Source: Gp6-AA40 sp963772955
GTDB taxonomy: Bacteria > Acidobacteriota > Vicinamibacteria > Vicinamibacterales > UBA2999
Assembly: GCA_963772955.1 (NCBI GenBank)
Contig: CAVYZF010000018.1
Span: forward strand, 3,828 to 67,827
Direction: 5' to 3'
DNA length: 64,000 bases
The notes under the pieces were generated by a model that was not told where the DNA came from, did not search any database, and worked only from the letters and a program-made list of their open reading frames with translations. Shown in pieces: positions 1 to 9,463 of this stretch. The position numbers and the translations under genes were made by a program. Every line of letters begins with the position of its first letter. Positions within the stretch are counted from its first letter, which is position 1.

Positions 1-940
1 CGTCAGCTGAGTGCCCTTCGGCAAGACGCCCTTCTCGATCATCCGCGCGAGCACCCACGTTCGATACGCCTCGTAGCCGTCGTCGAACTTGCCCTTGTAC
101 TTCGCGATGTAGTCTTTCGGCGCGTGATGCGGGGCGTGATTGGCGCCCGGGTTGTACCACATGAACCAGGGCCGCGACGGGTTCGTGGCCTTCTGGTCGC
201 GGATGATCGAGATGGCCTGGTCGGCCAGGTCCTTGGACAGGTGATAGCCCTGTTCCGGCCCGTAGGGCGACTCGATGAACCGGTTGTCCTCGACGAGATC
301 GGGATACCACTGATTGGTCTCGCCGCCGAGGAAACCGTAGAAGCGATCGAAGCCCCTCTGCAGCGGCCATTGCTTGCGGCTCGCGCCGGAGGCGACGTCC
401 TGTTCGGCGACGTTGTGGTTCTTGCCCAGCCAGTACGTGCTCCATCCGCCGTCCTGGAGGATCTGCCCGATGGTGGCGGTCTGGTCCGGGAGACGGCCGC
501 TCGCGCCGGGGAAGCCGTTGGCCGCCTCGGTGATGGCGGCCATGCCGTTCACGTGATGGTTGCGTCCCGTGAGGAGCGTGGACCGTGTCGGCGAGCAGAG
601 CGCGGTCGTATGCCACTGCGTGTACGTCAGGCCGTTCGCCGCCAGCTTGTCGAGCGTCGGCATGTTGATGCGGCCGCCGTAACGGCGACCACGCGGCGAG
701 GCCGGTGTCGTCGTAGAGGATGAACAGGAAGTTCGGCGCTCCCTCGGGTGCCTTCTTCGGCGTGTACGGCGCCCAGTCCGGAACCGAATCGCGGACATCG
801 AGCTTGATCGTGCCCTTGAACGCGTTCGGCGACGTGGAGGCAGGGGCAGCGGCAGGGGCCGGTGCGTTCTGCGAGCATGCTGTGAGCCCAAGCACCGCGA
901 CAATGGCGACGAGGACCGAAGTGATGGCGCGTGGTCTCAT
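1..940 (-). CDS. Arylsulfatase lipoprotein, N-terminal part (cut by window edge, one frameshift)
   Basis: Periplasmic or surface sulfatase that hydrolyses sulfate esters. The N-terminus is a lipoprotein signal with lipobox LTACS (Cys about residue 21). The metal-binding start NFLFILYDDTG follows, then the formylglycine motif CSPTR inside ALCSPTRSTLLTGRNHH, then GGETNQWYPDL and WFMWYNPGANHAPHH, all typical of the large AslA-like sulfatases. Only about 310 residues lie in the window; the family is usually more than twice that. One extra A near 681-682 breaks the frame just after AAWSP: removing it restores SPYGGRINMP. The shift is probably a consensus error. The start is the ATG that gives the signal peptide; an AAGGA sits very close upstream. 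Family is certain from motifs; the substrate is unknown. Confidence 0.85.
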   Translation of the reverse strand, partial: MRPRAITSVLVAIVAVLGLTACSQNAPAPAAAPASTSPNAFKGTIKLDVRDSVPDWAPYTPKKAPEGAPNFLFILYDDTGLAAWSPLRRPHQHADARQAGGERPDVHAVAYDRALLADTVHAPHGTQPSRERHGRHHRGGQRLPRRERPSPGPDRHHRADPPGRRMEHVLAGQEPQRRRTGRRLRREPQAMAAAEGLRSLLRFPRRRDQSVVSRSRRGQPVHRVALRAGTGLSPVQGPGRPGHLDHPRPEGHEPVAALVHVVQPGRQSRPASRAERLHREVQGQVRRRLRGVSNVGARADDREGRLAEGHSAD

Positions 941-954
941 GATCCTTCTTTCTC

Positions 955-2866
955 TCAAGCTTCTTTGATTGCGCGCACTTCCATAGCACGCGCGTTGATG
1001 ACGATCGTGGGCAACCCGCCCGGGCTCGCGGCAGGAAAACTCCGGAGGTGATCCATGATCGCTTCCCATTCCTTGATCTCCTGGACGGCTCCGCCCTTTG
1101 CTTTCGTGACGACGCTGTTCGAATCCACCGCACCCGACGGCGGCAGCAAGTCGGGTGTAGAACCGCGAGGCGTGTCGAGTGCCTCGACCTTCGACGTGAG
1201 GGGCCGGCCTTCCTTGTTCTTCGCCACCAACGTCAGCTGACCCTTGGAGAGCTTCGGGATGGACATGACGAACATGCCGACATACAGACGAACACGTGAG
1301 GCTGTAGAGCCTTTCGTTCTTCCTGGTGACGTCGATCGCGGTGTAGCCACGATCGAGATCGCCGAGCTCTATGGCGGTGACGAGGTCGAACTTCGGGCGC
1401 GTCGTGTCGTAGCGGAACCGCATGCCGGAGGAGCGGGGAAAGTAGTCGCCGGGATGCGCGGGGTTATCGACGAGGAAGAACTCGAGGATGTTCTTCAGCT
1501 CCGTCGCGGTGAACCAGCCGGTCACAAGAGTGCTGCCCGCGGTTGGATCGAGGACCCCGGCCCCGAGCGGGGCTACAGCGTAGACGTCATAGACGGTTTG
1601 CACGCCTGACTTTCCTCGCGTCAAGCCGGATCGCGCGGTGCCGTTGACGCTGAAGCCGATGTCGGCCTTCGTGGATTTGCGGAACGCGTCGGTGATCAGA
1701 TTCGACAGCGGTGTGCTCGCGGGGATGTCTGCGAAAGTGTTGGGTATGTCCTGTGCGACTGTGCACAGCGGTTGATCGATGCTGTAACCGCGCGAGGCAA
1801 ACAACGCCTCGGTGACCATCGGTTTGAACTTTTCGATTTCGCTGGCAATGGCCGCGTCGCCAGGAATGGTGTCGTCAATCGGTGTGAGCGTGTACGACTC
1901 GACACTCAGCGTGCTGCCATCGAGGCCGATCACCAGTTCGCCCAGATTGCGTCCATACATGCCGGTCTGCACGACGGGCGTGCGGCCGTTGACGATGATG
2001 GCCTCGTACAGTTCGGTGTGAGTGTGAGCGCCAATCACGACGTCAATGCCGGGAACGGCCTTCGCCAGACGCACATCCTCGCCATCAGTGAAGGTGCCAT
2101 CCTGGTTCTTCTCGAGCCCGCCGTGACTCAGGCAGATGACGATGTCCACCTTCTCAGTCTCTCGAAGCAGCGTCACCATTTCCTTGGCGGTCTCGATCGG
2201 GTCGGGATAGGCGATCGCGCTGGCGTTCGTGTAGAGCATGGACTCCTTGCCCATGAGTCCGAACAGGCCGAAACGCAATCCGCCGCGCTCGATCACGGCA
2301 TGACGACGAATCACTCCTTCTTTGCTCAGGCCTTTCAGCCCCGACAATGTGGCGTCGTCCTTCGAGAAGTCGGTGTTCGAGGCCACTATCGCCGGGATGT
2401 GGCCCGCCTTCGCGGCGACATCAATGGCGCTGGCCAACGCTTCCGGCCCGAGGTCGAAATCATGGTTACCGAACGTCGTCGCGTCGTAGCCCATTCGCGA
2501 CAGGAGCTGCAATTCGGCACCCGTATGGCCGATCGCAGAACCGAATGCCGTCCCCATGCTGTAGTCGCCCGCATCGAGAATCAGCACCGGGCCTTGACTA
2601 GTGCGCGCCGCCTTCCGTTGCCCAATCAAGGTGGCCAGCCGCGCAAACCCGCCACGCGTCTTGTCATCGTTCAGCGTGCCCGTGGTGTAGTCGCTGGCCG
2701 GACCGAGCCCAATCACGTTCGAGTGAAGGTCGTTGGTATGCAGGATGGTGAATGTCTTGCCACGGTGGCCTGTGGGCCCGCATCCCGCGAGATACAGCGC
2801 GCTGGCCGCAGAGCCGACGATAAATTCTCGGCGCGTGAGCGATATGCAGGAACCTGTTCGAATCAA
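955..2866 (-). CDS. Tat-exported 5'-nucleotidase / 2',3'-cyclic phosphodiesterase (one frameshift)
   Basis: Bimetal phosphoesterase that dephosphorylates nucleotides or related phosphate esters outside the cytoplasm. A twin-arginine signal (LTRREFIVGSAAS) ends in a lipobox LAGC, so it is probably a Tat lipoprotein. The metallophosphatase motifs follow in order: TILHTNDLHSN, LDAGDYSMG, GNHDFDLGPEAL, CLSHGG and GAHTHTELYEA. The C-terminal nucleotidase domain begins near PLCTVAQDIPNTFAD and includes TRKNERLYSLT. One extra T near 1287-1290 breaks the frame after YSLT; removing it joins LYVGMFVMSIPKL in the next frame. About 636 residues after repair, normal for the family. No ATG exists upstream of the first motif in this frame, so a TTG start is inferred. 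It lies just upstream of the sulfatase on the same strand, spaced 14 nt, possibly one transcript. Confidence 0.88.
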
Positions 2867-3119
2867 GGTCGCTTCACTTCGAGCCGCGAATCATTGCGTC
2901 AGTCACGTCGTCTCTCTCGCCCCGCGCACTCCACAAGGGTAAAATCTCGCACCGTTGCGGAATAGCGCGCACACGTCATGAATTTCCAGTTCGATTTGCC
3001 GATCTACGTCAGTGATGCTCGATGTAGTGCAACTTGAGAGCCACCTGAAGGCGGTCGGGTTTGCGGGGTCGTAGACTCGGACCGATCGGATTGGGTTTCG
3101 CGTGCCTGTAGAACCTATC

Positions 3120-3923
3120 TCACTGCGCGTGTCCCAGATGTCCAATGTTGTACACGGCGCCGGCATAGAGGGCTCTCGGATGAGGGCCCTCGATCGGCAC
3201 GATCACACCTGCGTCGAACACAAGCCATCCCCGCACCTTCATCGTCGGCCCGCAGATCACGGCAACGACCGCGTCGTCGCCGCTCGGGCCCGAAGTCGGC
3301 GCGTAGCCAAAGAGCTCCGCGACCCAGCCGAGTGGGCGATAGGCCGGGCCTCCGAATGCGACTGCCCACACACCGCTGCTGTGTGGCGCGAAGACATTGC
3401 CGCCAATCCGATGCGTCAATCCCGCGTTGAGATCGAGCGACACCGGGCCGATCTCACGACTCGAGATCAGCACAACGCCAACATCGGTCGTCCCCGTGCC
3501 GGCGCCCGACGCGCTCGAGCCCGTTGGGAATTTGATGACCGGGAGCACTGCGAGTGTCGCGACGATGGGCGCACGCTCAACGGCTCGCCATTTCACACCA
3601 ACCAGCAAGTCACCGGCAGCGACATGAATGGCGCGTGTGTGGACGAGGGGAGTCTGCAGCTCGAGTTGCGTGCGGCGCGTCAGACCGATCTTGACAGCGA
3701 GCGGCACCGTCTCGCCGTGCGCGTGATCGTCGTATCGATCGAACTCGCCGCCGACTTCGATCTCAACCCATCCCGGCGCAACCGTCCACGCGTGCGTCGC
3801 GACAGACGGTCGCTCGGGCTGAGCGTCGTGAGGATCGGACTCCGTTGTCTGCGCGCTGAGGGTGGCCGGCAGCGTGATGCTTGTCACTAGTCCGACGAGC
3901 GCTCCAGCAAAAGATCGACGCAT
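3120..3923 (-). CDS. Outer-membrane beta-barrel protein, MetA-pathway/'transporter' type
   Basis: A 267-residue exported protein. Residues 1-25 form a signal peptide (MRRSFAGALVGLVTSITLPA, cleavage near LSAQ). The rest is made of alternating-hydrophobicity strands of about ten residues, with phrases such as GWVEIEVGGEFDRY, RRTQLELQTPLVH, LLVGVKWRA and AVLPVIKFPTG. These are typical of the Phenol_MetA_deg / putative outer-membrane transporter family. The C-terminus ends in a short strand (GAVYNIGHLGHAQ). The function is not known from sequence. It sits 5 nt downstream of a membrane protein gene and is probably co-transcribed with the genes at 3928-5105. The ~250 bases between it and the nucleotidase start hold nothing I recognise. 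Confidence 0.72.
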   Translation of the reverse strand: MRRSFAGALVGLVTSITLPATLSAQTTESDPHDAQPERPSVATHAWTVAPGWVEIEVGGEFDRYDDHAHGETVPLAVKIGLTRRTQLELQTPLVHTRAIHVAAGDLLVGVKWRAVERAPIVATLAVLPVIKFPTGSSASGAGTGTTDVGVVLISSREIGPVSLDLNAGLTHRIGGNVFAPHSSGVWAVAFGGPAYRPLGWVAELFGYAPTSGPSGDDAVVAVICGPTMKVRGWLVFDAGVIVPIEGPHPRALYAGAVYNIGHLGHAQ

Positions 3924-3927
3924 GTCT

Positions 3928-4608
3928 CTAGAACACGATGCCGCGTCCGATCACCGTGGTGAAGACTATCGCCACAACCAGCCCGGCGCCGACCCAGCCG
4001 GCGCTGAACGAGAACACGGCGGCTCCGCGTGCACGCTGACCCACTTGATTCTCAACGAGTTTCGGAATCGCGGTCAGTCCGGCCATCGCTGCGAAGCCAC
4101 TGCTCACACCTGACAACAGGATAAGACTCGGACCGATCGGATTGAGCGCTGACGCGGCAACGAGCAGCGAACTGCCTACGACGTAGGCGAGAAAAACGAG
4201 GCCGGGAATCTCGATGCTCGACATCAGCGCACTTTCGACAAGCAGTGCGAGCTCAGTGGCCGACATCCAGACCGTACTGGCGTAGGCTGCCGCACCAGTG
4301 AGACCGAGCCCAATCCGCCAACCGAGAGCGGGCTCCAGCCCTCTGACGACGACTTCCCAGTCGCCTGAACCAAGAATGGCGGAGTAAAGCGGGTAACCGC
4401 AGCCATTCAGCAGATTCACCGCTCCGAACAGCCAGAGGAAGTATGTGGTTGGTGTCGTCTGGAGGGCCACCGAGCTCAGTGAGAGCGCCTGAACTCCTGG
4501 AACGAGCAGCACTGCGAGGCCGTGACCGAGGATCTCGTGAACCAGATCGCAGAGCGCGAACGCAACGACCGCTATTGCCGCGACAGTAAAGCGGCCGCCG
4601 CTCGTCAC
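3928..4608 (-). CDS. Polytopic membrane protein with HEILGHG motif, unknown function
   Basis: A 226-residue protein with about six hydrophobic segments and little soluble sequence. The first helix (FTVAAIAVVAFALCDL) is followed at once by VHEILGHGLAVLLVPGVQA. That resembles the first-helix zinc site of membrane metallopeptidases (M50 type) but is HEILGH, one residue longer than HExxH. A second conserved-looking patch is FGAVNLLNGCGYPLYS. I recognise no named family with certainty. The ATG overlaps the stop of the upstream gene as ATGA, indicating translational coupling with the secreted protein at 4605-5105. A protease, or simply a conserved membrane protein with a chance His-Glu motif, are both possible. 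Confidence 0.65.
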   Translation of the reverse strand: MTSGGRFTVAAIAVVAFALCDLVHEILGHGLAVLLVPGVQALSLSSVALQTTPTTYFLWLFGAVNLLNGCGYPLYSAILGSGDWEVVVRGLEPALGWRIGLGLTGAAAYASTVWMSATELALLVESALMSSIEIPGLVFLAYVVGSSLLVAASALNPIGPSLILLSGVSSGFAAMAGLTAIPKLVENQVGQRARGAAVFSFSAGWVGAGLVVAIVFTTVIGRGIVF

Positions 4609-5105
4609 TCAACGATGGTTATTTGCGACGCCTGGACTTCGAAAGGCTTGAACTCACCAGACCGTCCGTACTTGTCGGTGGCGGTCACCGAGAATCGAAC
4701 GATGCCGGTCGCCGTCTCCTGAGGAACGACCCACTTGGCGACCCAGAATTCGCGCTCGGGTTGCTTCTCCGTCGCACGATAGCGCATCGGGATGTCGACG
4801 ACCTTGCCGGCGACGTTGACGTGCACAACGAGCTGCGCTGATTCCTCACGCTTCCCCGTCGAGGGATCGGCGACGAACATCCGGAAGCCCACCGGCTCGC
4901 CACGCTTGAACCGATTGCGCAGGATGCAGTTCTCGGGATGGCCGGGCGGTTGGAAGAGCGCGATATCACCGTAGACGATCAGCCGGCCCTGTCCCTGTGC
5001 CGGTGGAGCGGGCGCAGACTGCAGCGGTGCGCTCGAACCGGTTTCGGTGGCGGCGACCACCATGACGAGCAACGCGAGGGCGGTGTGAAAGCCTGCTGAT
5101 CGCAT
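4605..5105 (-). CDS. Secreted hypothetical protein
   Basis: A 166-residue protein with a signal peptide (MRSAGFHTALALLVMVVAAT) followed by a Pro/Ala linker (QSAPAPPAQGQGR). The mature part has a single beta-rich domain containing LIVYGDIALFQPPGHPENC, LRNRFKRGEPVGFRMFV and TATDKYGRSGEFKPFEV. The phrasing looks Ig-like (a ligand- or carbohydrate-interacting fold), but I do not recognise a named family. The internal ATG giving the signal peptide was chosen over a longer reading that would run into the methyltransferase upstream. Its stop overlaps the start of the HEILGHG membrane protein by four bases, so the two are probably made together. Confidence 0.7.
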   Translation of the reverse strand: MRSAGFHTALALLVMVVAATETGSSAPLQSAPAPPAQGQGRLIVYGDIALFQPPGHPENCILRNRFKRGEPVGFRMFVADPSTGKREESAQLVVHVNVAGKVVDIPMRYRATEKQPEREFWVAKWVVPQETATGIVRFSVTATDKYGRSGEFKPFEVQASQITIVE

Positions 5106-5128
5106 GTGCGAATTGTAGCAGGCCCCCG

Positions 5129-5943
5129 TCACTCTCGTTCGGCGATGACCTGGAGCAGGATCGGCGTGTAGATGAAGCGCGTGGGGCTGGGCTGAAAAGT
5201 CCGCCCAGTCGCGTTGCAGCGCCTGCAGTTGCTCAGGTCGAAGGAGCCCCTCCTCGACGAACGTCGGGCCGAAATCACGAATCAGCCGGCCCCACCAGCC
5301 CCACCATCGATGCTGTGGATCCGCCATGCCCACCGACACATTTCAGCGATCGGATCCTGAAACCGGCCGCCATCAATCGACGCGGGAGACCCTGACCGAC
5401 GGTCGAGTCACCACCGTGCCGGGCATAGAACTCGACCCATGCGCGCGAGTTCGCGTCGAACGCCTCGCTCGGCGGAGAGCACGTGACGCTGCGCAGCGTC
5501 AGGTACTCCATCGCGGCGAAGACTCCACCGGGTCGGAGCGACTGGTGGACGTTCTGGAGCGCCACGTCGAGGTCGTCGGGAGAAACGCGAGACACCAGCG
5601 ACAGAATGCAGCGTCGAAAGGACCCGCGATCGACTGACTGTGTGCGAGATCGGCATTCAACACACGGACGTTCGTCACAGCCAGAGACCGCGCACGATCG
5701 ACGAGCGATCGCAGGTAGCTGTCCGCCTTGTCGACGGCACAGATCTCACCGGCAGGTCCGACCACTCGCGCGAGGTCCAGGCTCGTGAACCCGGGCCCGC
5801 AACCGAGGTCGAGAATCGATCGGCACGAGGAGAAACCTGCATCCTTCCAGAGCCGCTCGGTCTCGGGCCTCCATGCTTCGTGCTGCGTGCGCAGGCGATC
5901 GACCTCTGCGTCATTGACGCCGATGAAGTAGTCGCGTACTCAT
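5129..5943 (-). CDS. Class I SAM-dependent methyltransferase, several frameshifts
   Basis: Motif I (SILDLGCGPGFTSLDLARVV), the acidic end of strand 2 (EICAVDKAD) and motif II region (VRVLNADLAHS) identify a UbiE/class I methyltransferase of about 270 residues. The reading frame is broken at least three times. A missing C in a C-run near 5565 should give FCRWCLAFLPDDLDVAL. A second shift lies in a G-rich stretch near 5290, joining GGSTASM to GRLIRDFGPTFVEEG. A third near 5195 leads to the natural end SPTRFIYTPILLQVIAERE. The N-terminus is also shifted just after the ATG (MS... to VRDYFIGVNDAEVDRL). Because each shift sits in a homopolymer or near-repeat I regard them as consensus errors, but a decayed gene cannot be excluded. 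Substrate unknown. Confidence 0.7.
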
Positions 5944-5961
5944 CTTTCGATCGCGGACACG

Positions 5962-6617
5962 CTAGCGAGACTCCGCCAGCCGGTTCATGTCGGCGGCGTA
6001 AAGGATCCGTTTCGAGTTGCCCTTCGCCGCTACCTCAATCAACGCCCGGCCGAAGTTGGCGGTCGTCGTCCCGCGAAGCAGCGGGCGCAGGATCGGATAG
6101 AGCGGAGCCAGCACGTGATATGCCGTCTGGACCCACCCGGTCTTCGACCGGACGTCGCCGATCGGTTGGATGTATCCGGGACGAAACATTAGGCGTTGGC
6201 AAACACGCAGGATGCGTTCTCGTCACCCTTCACGCGCGCCCACATCGTCCGGCCGCGCTCGGTGCTGTCGGTGCCAACGCCTGAGACGTAACAGAAGACC
6301 ATCCGCGGATTCGCGGCGGCCATCGTCCGCGCGGCGGCAAGGGTCAGGTCGTACGTCAGGTGCGTATACTCAGCCTCGCTCATCCCGATGGACGAGACAC
6401 CGAGGCAGAAGAAGCAGGCGTCGCACGAGGCGAACTCGCTTGCGAGGCTGTCGTAGTTGAAGAAGTCTTTGTGGACGATCTCGCGCAGCTTGGGATGCTG
6501 GCGTCCGGTCGAGGAACGGGTGACGACGAGCACCGATTCCACTCGCGGGTCGGCGAGGCACTCGATCAAGGCGCCGGCCCCGACCATGCCGGTGGCGCCG
6601 AAGAGCACGACCTTCAT
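5962..6617 (-). CDS. NAD(P)-binding Rossmann-fold protein, atypical SDR (one frameshift)
   Basis: Begins MKVVLFGATGMVGAGALIEC, the GxTGxxG dinucleotide-binding loop of atypical short-chain dehydrogenases. It continues with VLVVTRSST, CDACFFCLGVSS and a YTHLTYDLTLAAARTM helix, then FCYVSGVGTDS. The canonical YxxxK catalytic pair is not evident, as in the NmrA/HIM1-like group. The frame breaks at about 6188, where one missing base turns TAx-ATG into TAATG; restoring it joins VFANA to MFRPGYIQPIGDVRSKTGW. After repair it has about 218 residues, the normal length for this group. It is separated by about 20 bases from the methyltransferase and probably co-transcribed. Substrate unknown. Confidence 0.8.
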
Positions 6618-6697
6618 GGCACGTGCCCTTCTGTGGCCGACCGATGATTTTCGGCGCGCCGGGCGTCTAAACATCAGTAGGAGGGTATCGCAGCTCT

Positions 6698-7115
6698 ATG
6701 CAACTGAACACCTATCTGAACTATGGCGGCAACTGCGAGCAGGCGTTTCGTTTCTACGAAGAGCATCTCGGCGGCAAGATCACCATGCTCATGAGGCATG
6801 GCGAGCAGCCCAATGCCGTCGAGTGTCGCACCGGAGTGGAAGAACGCCGTGCTGCATGCGCGGATGACGCTCGGGGGAACGGAGCTCCTTGGCGCGGACA
6901 TCCCGCCCGATCGCTTTCAGCCCATGCGAAGCGCGTATCTGTCGCTCAGCGTCGACAGCATCGAAGAAGCGGAGCGGGTCTACGACCTGCTCACGGACGG
7001 CGGCCAGATCTTCATGAAGATGGAAGAGACCTTCTTCGCGTCGCGTTTCGCCATGCTGCGGGATCGGTTCGGGACGTCGTGGATGATCCTCGGGCCGCGC
7101 ACGGACGCCGCTTAG
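6698..7115 (+). CDS. VOC/PhnB-like glyoxalase-fold protein (one frameshift)
   Basis: Starts MQLNTYLNYGGNCEQAFRFY with EEHLGGKITMLMRHGE, the first beta-alpha unit of PhnB-type VOC proteins. It continues with WKNAVLHARMTLGGTELLGAD and the second unit ending FGTSWMILGPRTD. One extra A near 6812 splits it: deleting it gives HGEQPMPSSVAPEWKN. About 138 residues after repair, the usual family length. VOC proteins bind a metal and act as isomerases, dioxygenases or resistance proteins; the specific role here cannot be told. It converges with the cupin gene, overlapping its stop by four bases, and is divergent from the NAD(P)-binding gene. Confidence 0.82.
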
Positions 7116-7666
7116 GCCTGGGACCGCATCGGCGCGGGAGCGTCCTTGAACTTCTCGTACTTGCCGAGGACGACTCCCAGCCGATAGACGATCGGAATCA
7201 CCACCGCCGTCACGAACGCCGGCAAGTCGAGCAACGCGAATTCCGTGCGATACCGCGTGACGAGAAATGCGGCGTCGAAGAGGCCCGGCCGTTTGCCGCC
7301 GTTCGCTTTCGTTGACGCGAACAGGGTGCTGAGGAAGAACTCGATGTTGCCCGGCGGCGTGCACCAGCCGACCATCCGGACCTCGTCGGTGCCTGCGTTC
7401 CACCATTTGTGCGGAGTTCCGGCGGGCCACGTCACGGACTCGCCTGGACCGGCGAACTGCGGCTCGCCTCCCAATACCTGATATCCAACACGTCCGCGGA
7501 CGACGCGAACGGCCTCCTCCTGGAGGTAGTGCACGTGCATGGGAGGCCCGGCGCCGGGCTGCGCGACGCCGTCCACTTCCACGCATTCGCCTGTCGGTCC
7601 CTGCTTTCGTCCGGTGAACGTAATCAGCTCGCCGCTTCCGTTGTCGATCGTGCGTGGGTAAGTCAT
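7112..7666 (-). CDS. Cupin-domain protein
   Basis: A 184-residue protein with one cupin barrel. Motif 1 is PMHVHYLQEEAVRVVRGRVGY, with the metal-binding His-x-His and Glu residues. Motif 2 is WPAGTPHKWWNAGTDEVRM. A C-terminal extension of about 70 residues (IEFFLSTLFASTKANGGKRP, then FALLDLPAFVTAVVIPIVYR) contains a hydrophobic stretch that could be a buried or membrane-associated helix. Such proteins bind small ligands or act as dioxygenases or isomerases; no substrate can be assigned. It shares the minus strand with the serine hydrolase 13 bases upstream, so co-transcription is likely. The start is an ATG with no better upstream option. Confidence 0.8.
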   Translation of the reverse strand: MTYPRTIDNGSGELITFTGRKQGPTGECVEVDGVAQPGAGPPMHVHYLQEEAVRVVRGRVGYQVLGGEPQFAGPGESVTWPAGTPHKWWNAGTDEVRMVGWCTPPGNIEFFLSTLFASTKANGGKRPGLFDAAFLVTRYRTEFALLDLPAFVTAVVIPIVYRLGVVLGKYEKFKDAPAPMRSQA

Positions 7667-7679
7667 GTCGACGCCGTCA

Positions 7680-8864
7680 TCAGCCGAGTGTTACCGGAAG
7701 AAACCGCTGCATCGGTTCGCTCATAACGACCTTCGTGATGATGTCGTCGAAACCGCGGTCGCCGTTGGTCATGATCATGAACGCGGTCTTCTTCTCGAGC
7801 GACGCCGCCGTCATGGCCTTGAACCCGGGGTTGTCCCCGGAATGCGAGATGATGTCGCCGCCTGACTTCGTGCGCTCGATCGCCCAGCCAAGGCCCCACG
7901 ACAACGAATCCGTGATCTTGGCCTGCGGACGCACCATCTCCTGAAGTGATGCCGTCGTCAGCCGATACTGATCGCTCGGCTTCGGGTCCAGTAGTTCGAT
8001 CAGAAACCTCGCATAGTCCGTCGGCGTCGTGTGCAGCTCGCCTGCGGACCCGAAGCGAGCGGCTTCGATCGCGGTCGCCTTCCTGTCGGCAATCATGACG
8101 CCCTTGTCAGTGTGCGGGCGTGCCATACCCTCGCGATAGAGATAGCCGCTCGATGTCATCCCGAATGGAACGAAGAGATTCGCTTTCATGTTCCCGTCGA
8201 AGTCGGTCGCACACGCGTTGAAACCATCGTAAAGCGTCTTGCACGTGTTCGCGTCCACGTGACCGGTGAGATGGGTCATGACCGATTCCAGGTAGCTGTA
8301 GCCCTCGCCGGAGTAGCTCCAACGCTCGCCGGGGGTGAACCGAATCGCCAGCGGGTCCTTGTCTCCTCGCCAGTTCTGGAATCCGCTCGTGTGAGACAGC
8401 ACGTGGCGCGCGGTGATCAGATCGAGGCGAGGATCGCCCTTCAGAAAACGATCGGGCGTGTATTTCGTCAGCGGCGTATCGAGGTCCATCACGCCTCGTT
8501 CGCACAGCTTGAGGATCTCGTATGCGAAGACGGTCTTGCTCACCGAGCCTGCCTCGAAGACCGTGTCGGGATCGACAGGCACCTTCGACTCGAGATCTTT
8601 CACGCCATAGGCTCCGCGCCATCGCAACTTCGCGTCGGTCACCAGCGCCATCGAGACCGCAGGCACCGTCGTCGCCTTCGCAAGAAGCGCGGGCAGTTGC
8701 TTCTCGAGATCGGCGATCAGCCCATCCCAGCCTGCACTGGTTCCTGCTGTGTCCGCCGCGGCGGGAGTGGTCGACGCCGGTCGCGAACAGCCTGCGAGCG
8801 AAAGCAGCTGCAGTCCGAGAGCGGCTCGACCGCACTCCGCAACGAATCTTCGTCGTCCTGTCAT
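7680..8864 (-). CDS. Serine hydrolase, beta-lactamase / class C family, Tat lipoprotein
   Basis: A 394-residue secreted hydrolase. The N-terminus MTGRRRFVAECGRAALG ends in lipobox SLAGC (Cys26), giving a predicted Tat-type lipoprotein. The catalytic SxxK is SVSK at 107-110 in VFEAGSVSKTVFAYEIL. The second motif is WSYSGEGYSYL (Tyr), and the third element is ISHSGDNPGFKA, the HxG form seen in DD-peptidases and esterases of this family. These enzymes are usually esterases or D-amino-acid peptidases rather than true beta-lactamases. It overlaps the upstream TfoX-like gene by ATGA, so the two are translationally coupled. The role is unknown beyond an envelope hydrolase. Confidence 0.88.
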   Translation of the reverse strand: MTGRRRFVAECGRAALGLQLLSLAGCSRPASTTPAAADTAGTSAGWDGLIADLEKQLPALLAKATTVPAVSMALVTDAKLRWRGAYGVKDLESKVPVDPDTVFEAGSVSKTVFAYEILKLCERGVMDLDTPLTKYTPDRFLKGDPRLDLITARHVLSHTSGFQNWRGDKDPLAIRFTPGERWSYSGEGYSYLESVMTHLTGHVDANTCKTLYDGFNACATDFDGNMKANLFVPFGMTSSGYLYREGMARPHTDKGVMIADRKATAIEAARFGSAGELHTTPTDYARFLIELLDPKPSDQYRLTTASLQEMVRPQAKITDSLSWGLGWAIERTKSGGDIISHSGDNPGFKAMTAASLEKKTAFMIMTNGDRGFDDIITKVVMSEPMQRFLPVTLG

Positions 8865-9230
8865 CGAGCCTTGTCCCTCCTCGGTCGAGGCTGAATGCCG
8901 AATCTCTTGTCATCGCGCGCGATCGCTTGCGCCACGTTGTTCCATCGTCCGCTCGAAGTGCTTGTGACGCGAGTCGATATAGAGCCACTTCTTCAGGACG
9001 TCGTGCGGTGCCAGATGCCGGAACTCTTTGACGATCGACGGTTGATGCTCGTGTTCCGTGCATACGAGCACGCCGTGCCACTTCCATCGTCCTGTCTTCG
9101 TTGGTTCGACCAGGACCATCATCTGCCGACCGAAGAGATACGCGGCCAGCCCGCCGAACATCCTCTTCGTAAAGAAGCTCCGATGCTGCTCGAAGGCCTC
9201 AAAGATCCATTCGTTGTCGAACGCTTTCAT
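8861..9230 (-). CDS. TfoX N-terminal-domain-like protein (one frameshift)
   Basis: Begins MKAFDNEWIFEAFEQHRSFF and contains TKRMFGGLAAYLFGRQMMVL and PTKTGRWKWHGVLVCTEHEH, matching the small TfoX/Sxy-N-like proteins found in many bacteria. An internal ATG was chosen as start because the sequence before it is not conserved in style. An extra base near 8940 truncates the frame after TMEQ; removing it gives VAQAIARDDKRFGIQPR. That reading ends in a TGA overlapping the ATG of the serine hydrolase, which supports the repair. About 122 residues. TfoX-N domains are small folds of unclear biochemical role outside competence regulation. Confidence 0.75.
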
Positions 9231-9322
9231 CGGGGTCTGCAGCTCGAGCGCGCCTAGTATGAACGAGCAGCCCACACTGTATATCCCTCGAGCCTGGTTT
9301 CCGTTGGTCACTCCGCGGTCTT

Positions 9323-9463
9323 ATGACAAACGGAACACGTTCGGAATCAGAGACGACGTTCATCGTGGCCGCGGTCGTTCTTCTTGGTCTGCCGATCATC
9401 ATCCTGATCGGAATGGTCGGGATCTTGTCGGCGGCCGGTGTCGGCCCCAGCCCATCTCAGCGT
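9323..9463 (+). CDS. Possible small membrane protein, doubtful
   Basis: An ATG opens MTNGTRSESETTF followed by a strongly hydrophobic segment of about 24 residues (IVAAVVLLGLPIIILIGMVG) and then ILSAAGVGPSPSQ. After that the frame runs antisense through the GNAT gene, so the true end is not visible and may be hidden by a frameshift. There is no clear Shine-Dalgarno sequence. It is divergent from the TfoX-like gene and could simply be a chance reading frame in a promoter region. Confidence 0.22.
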
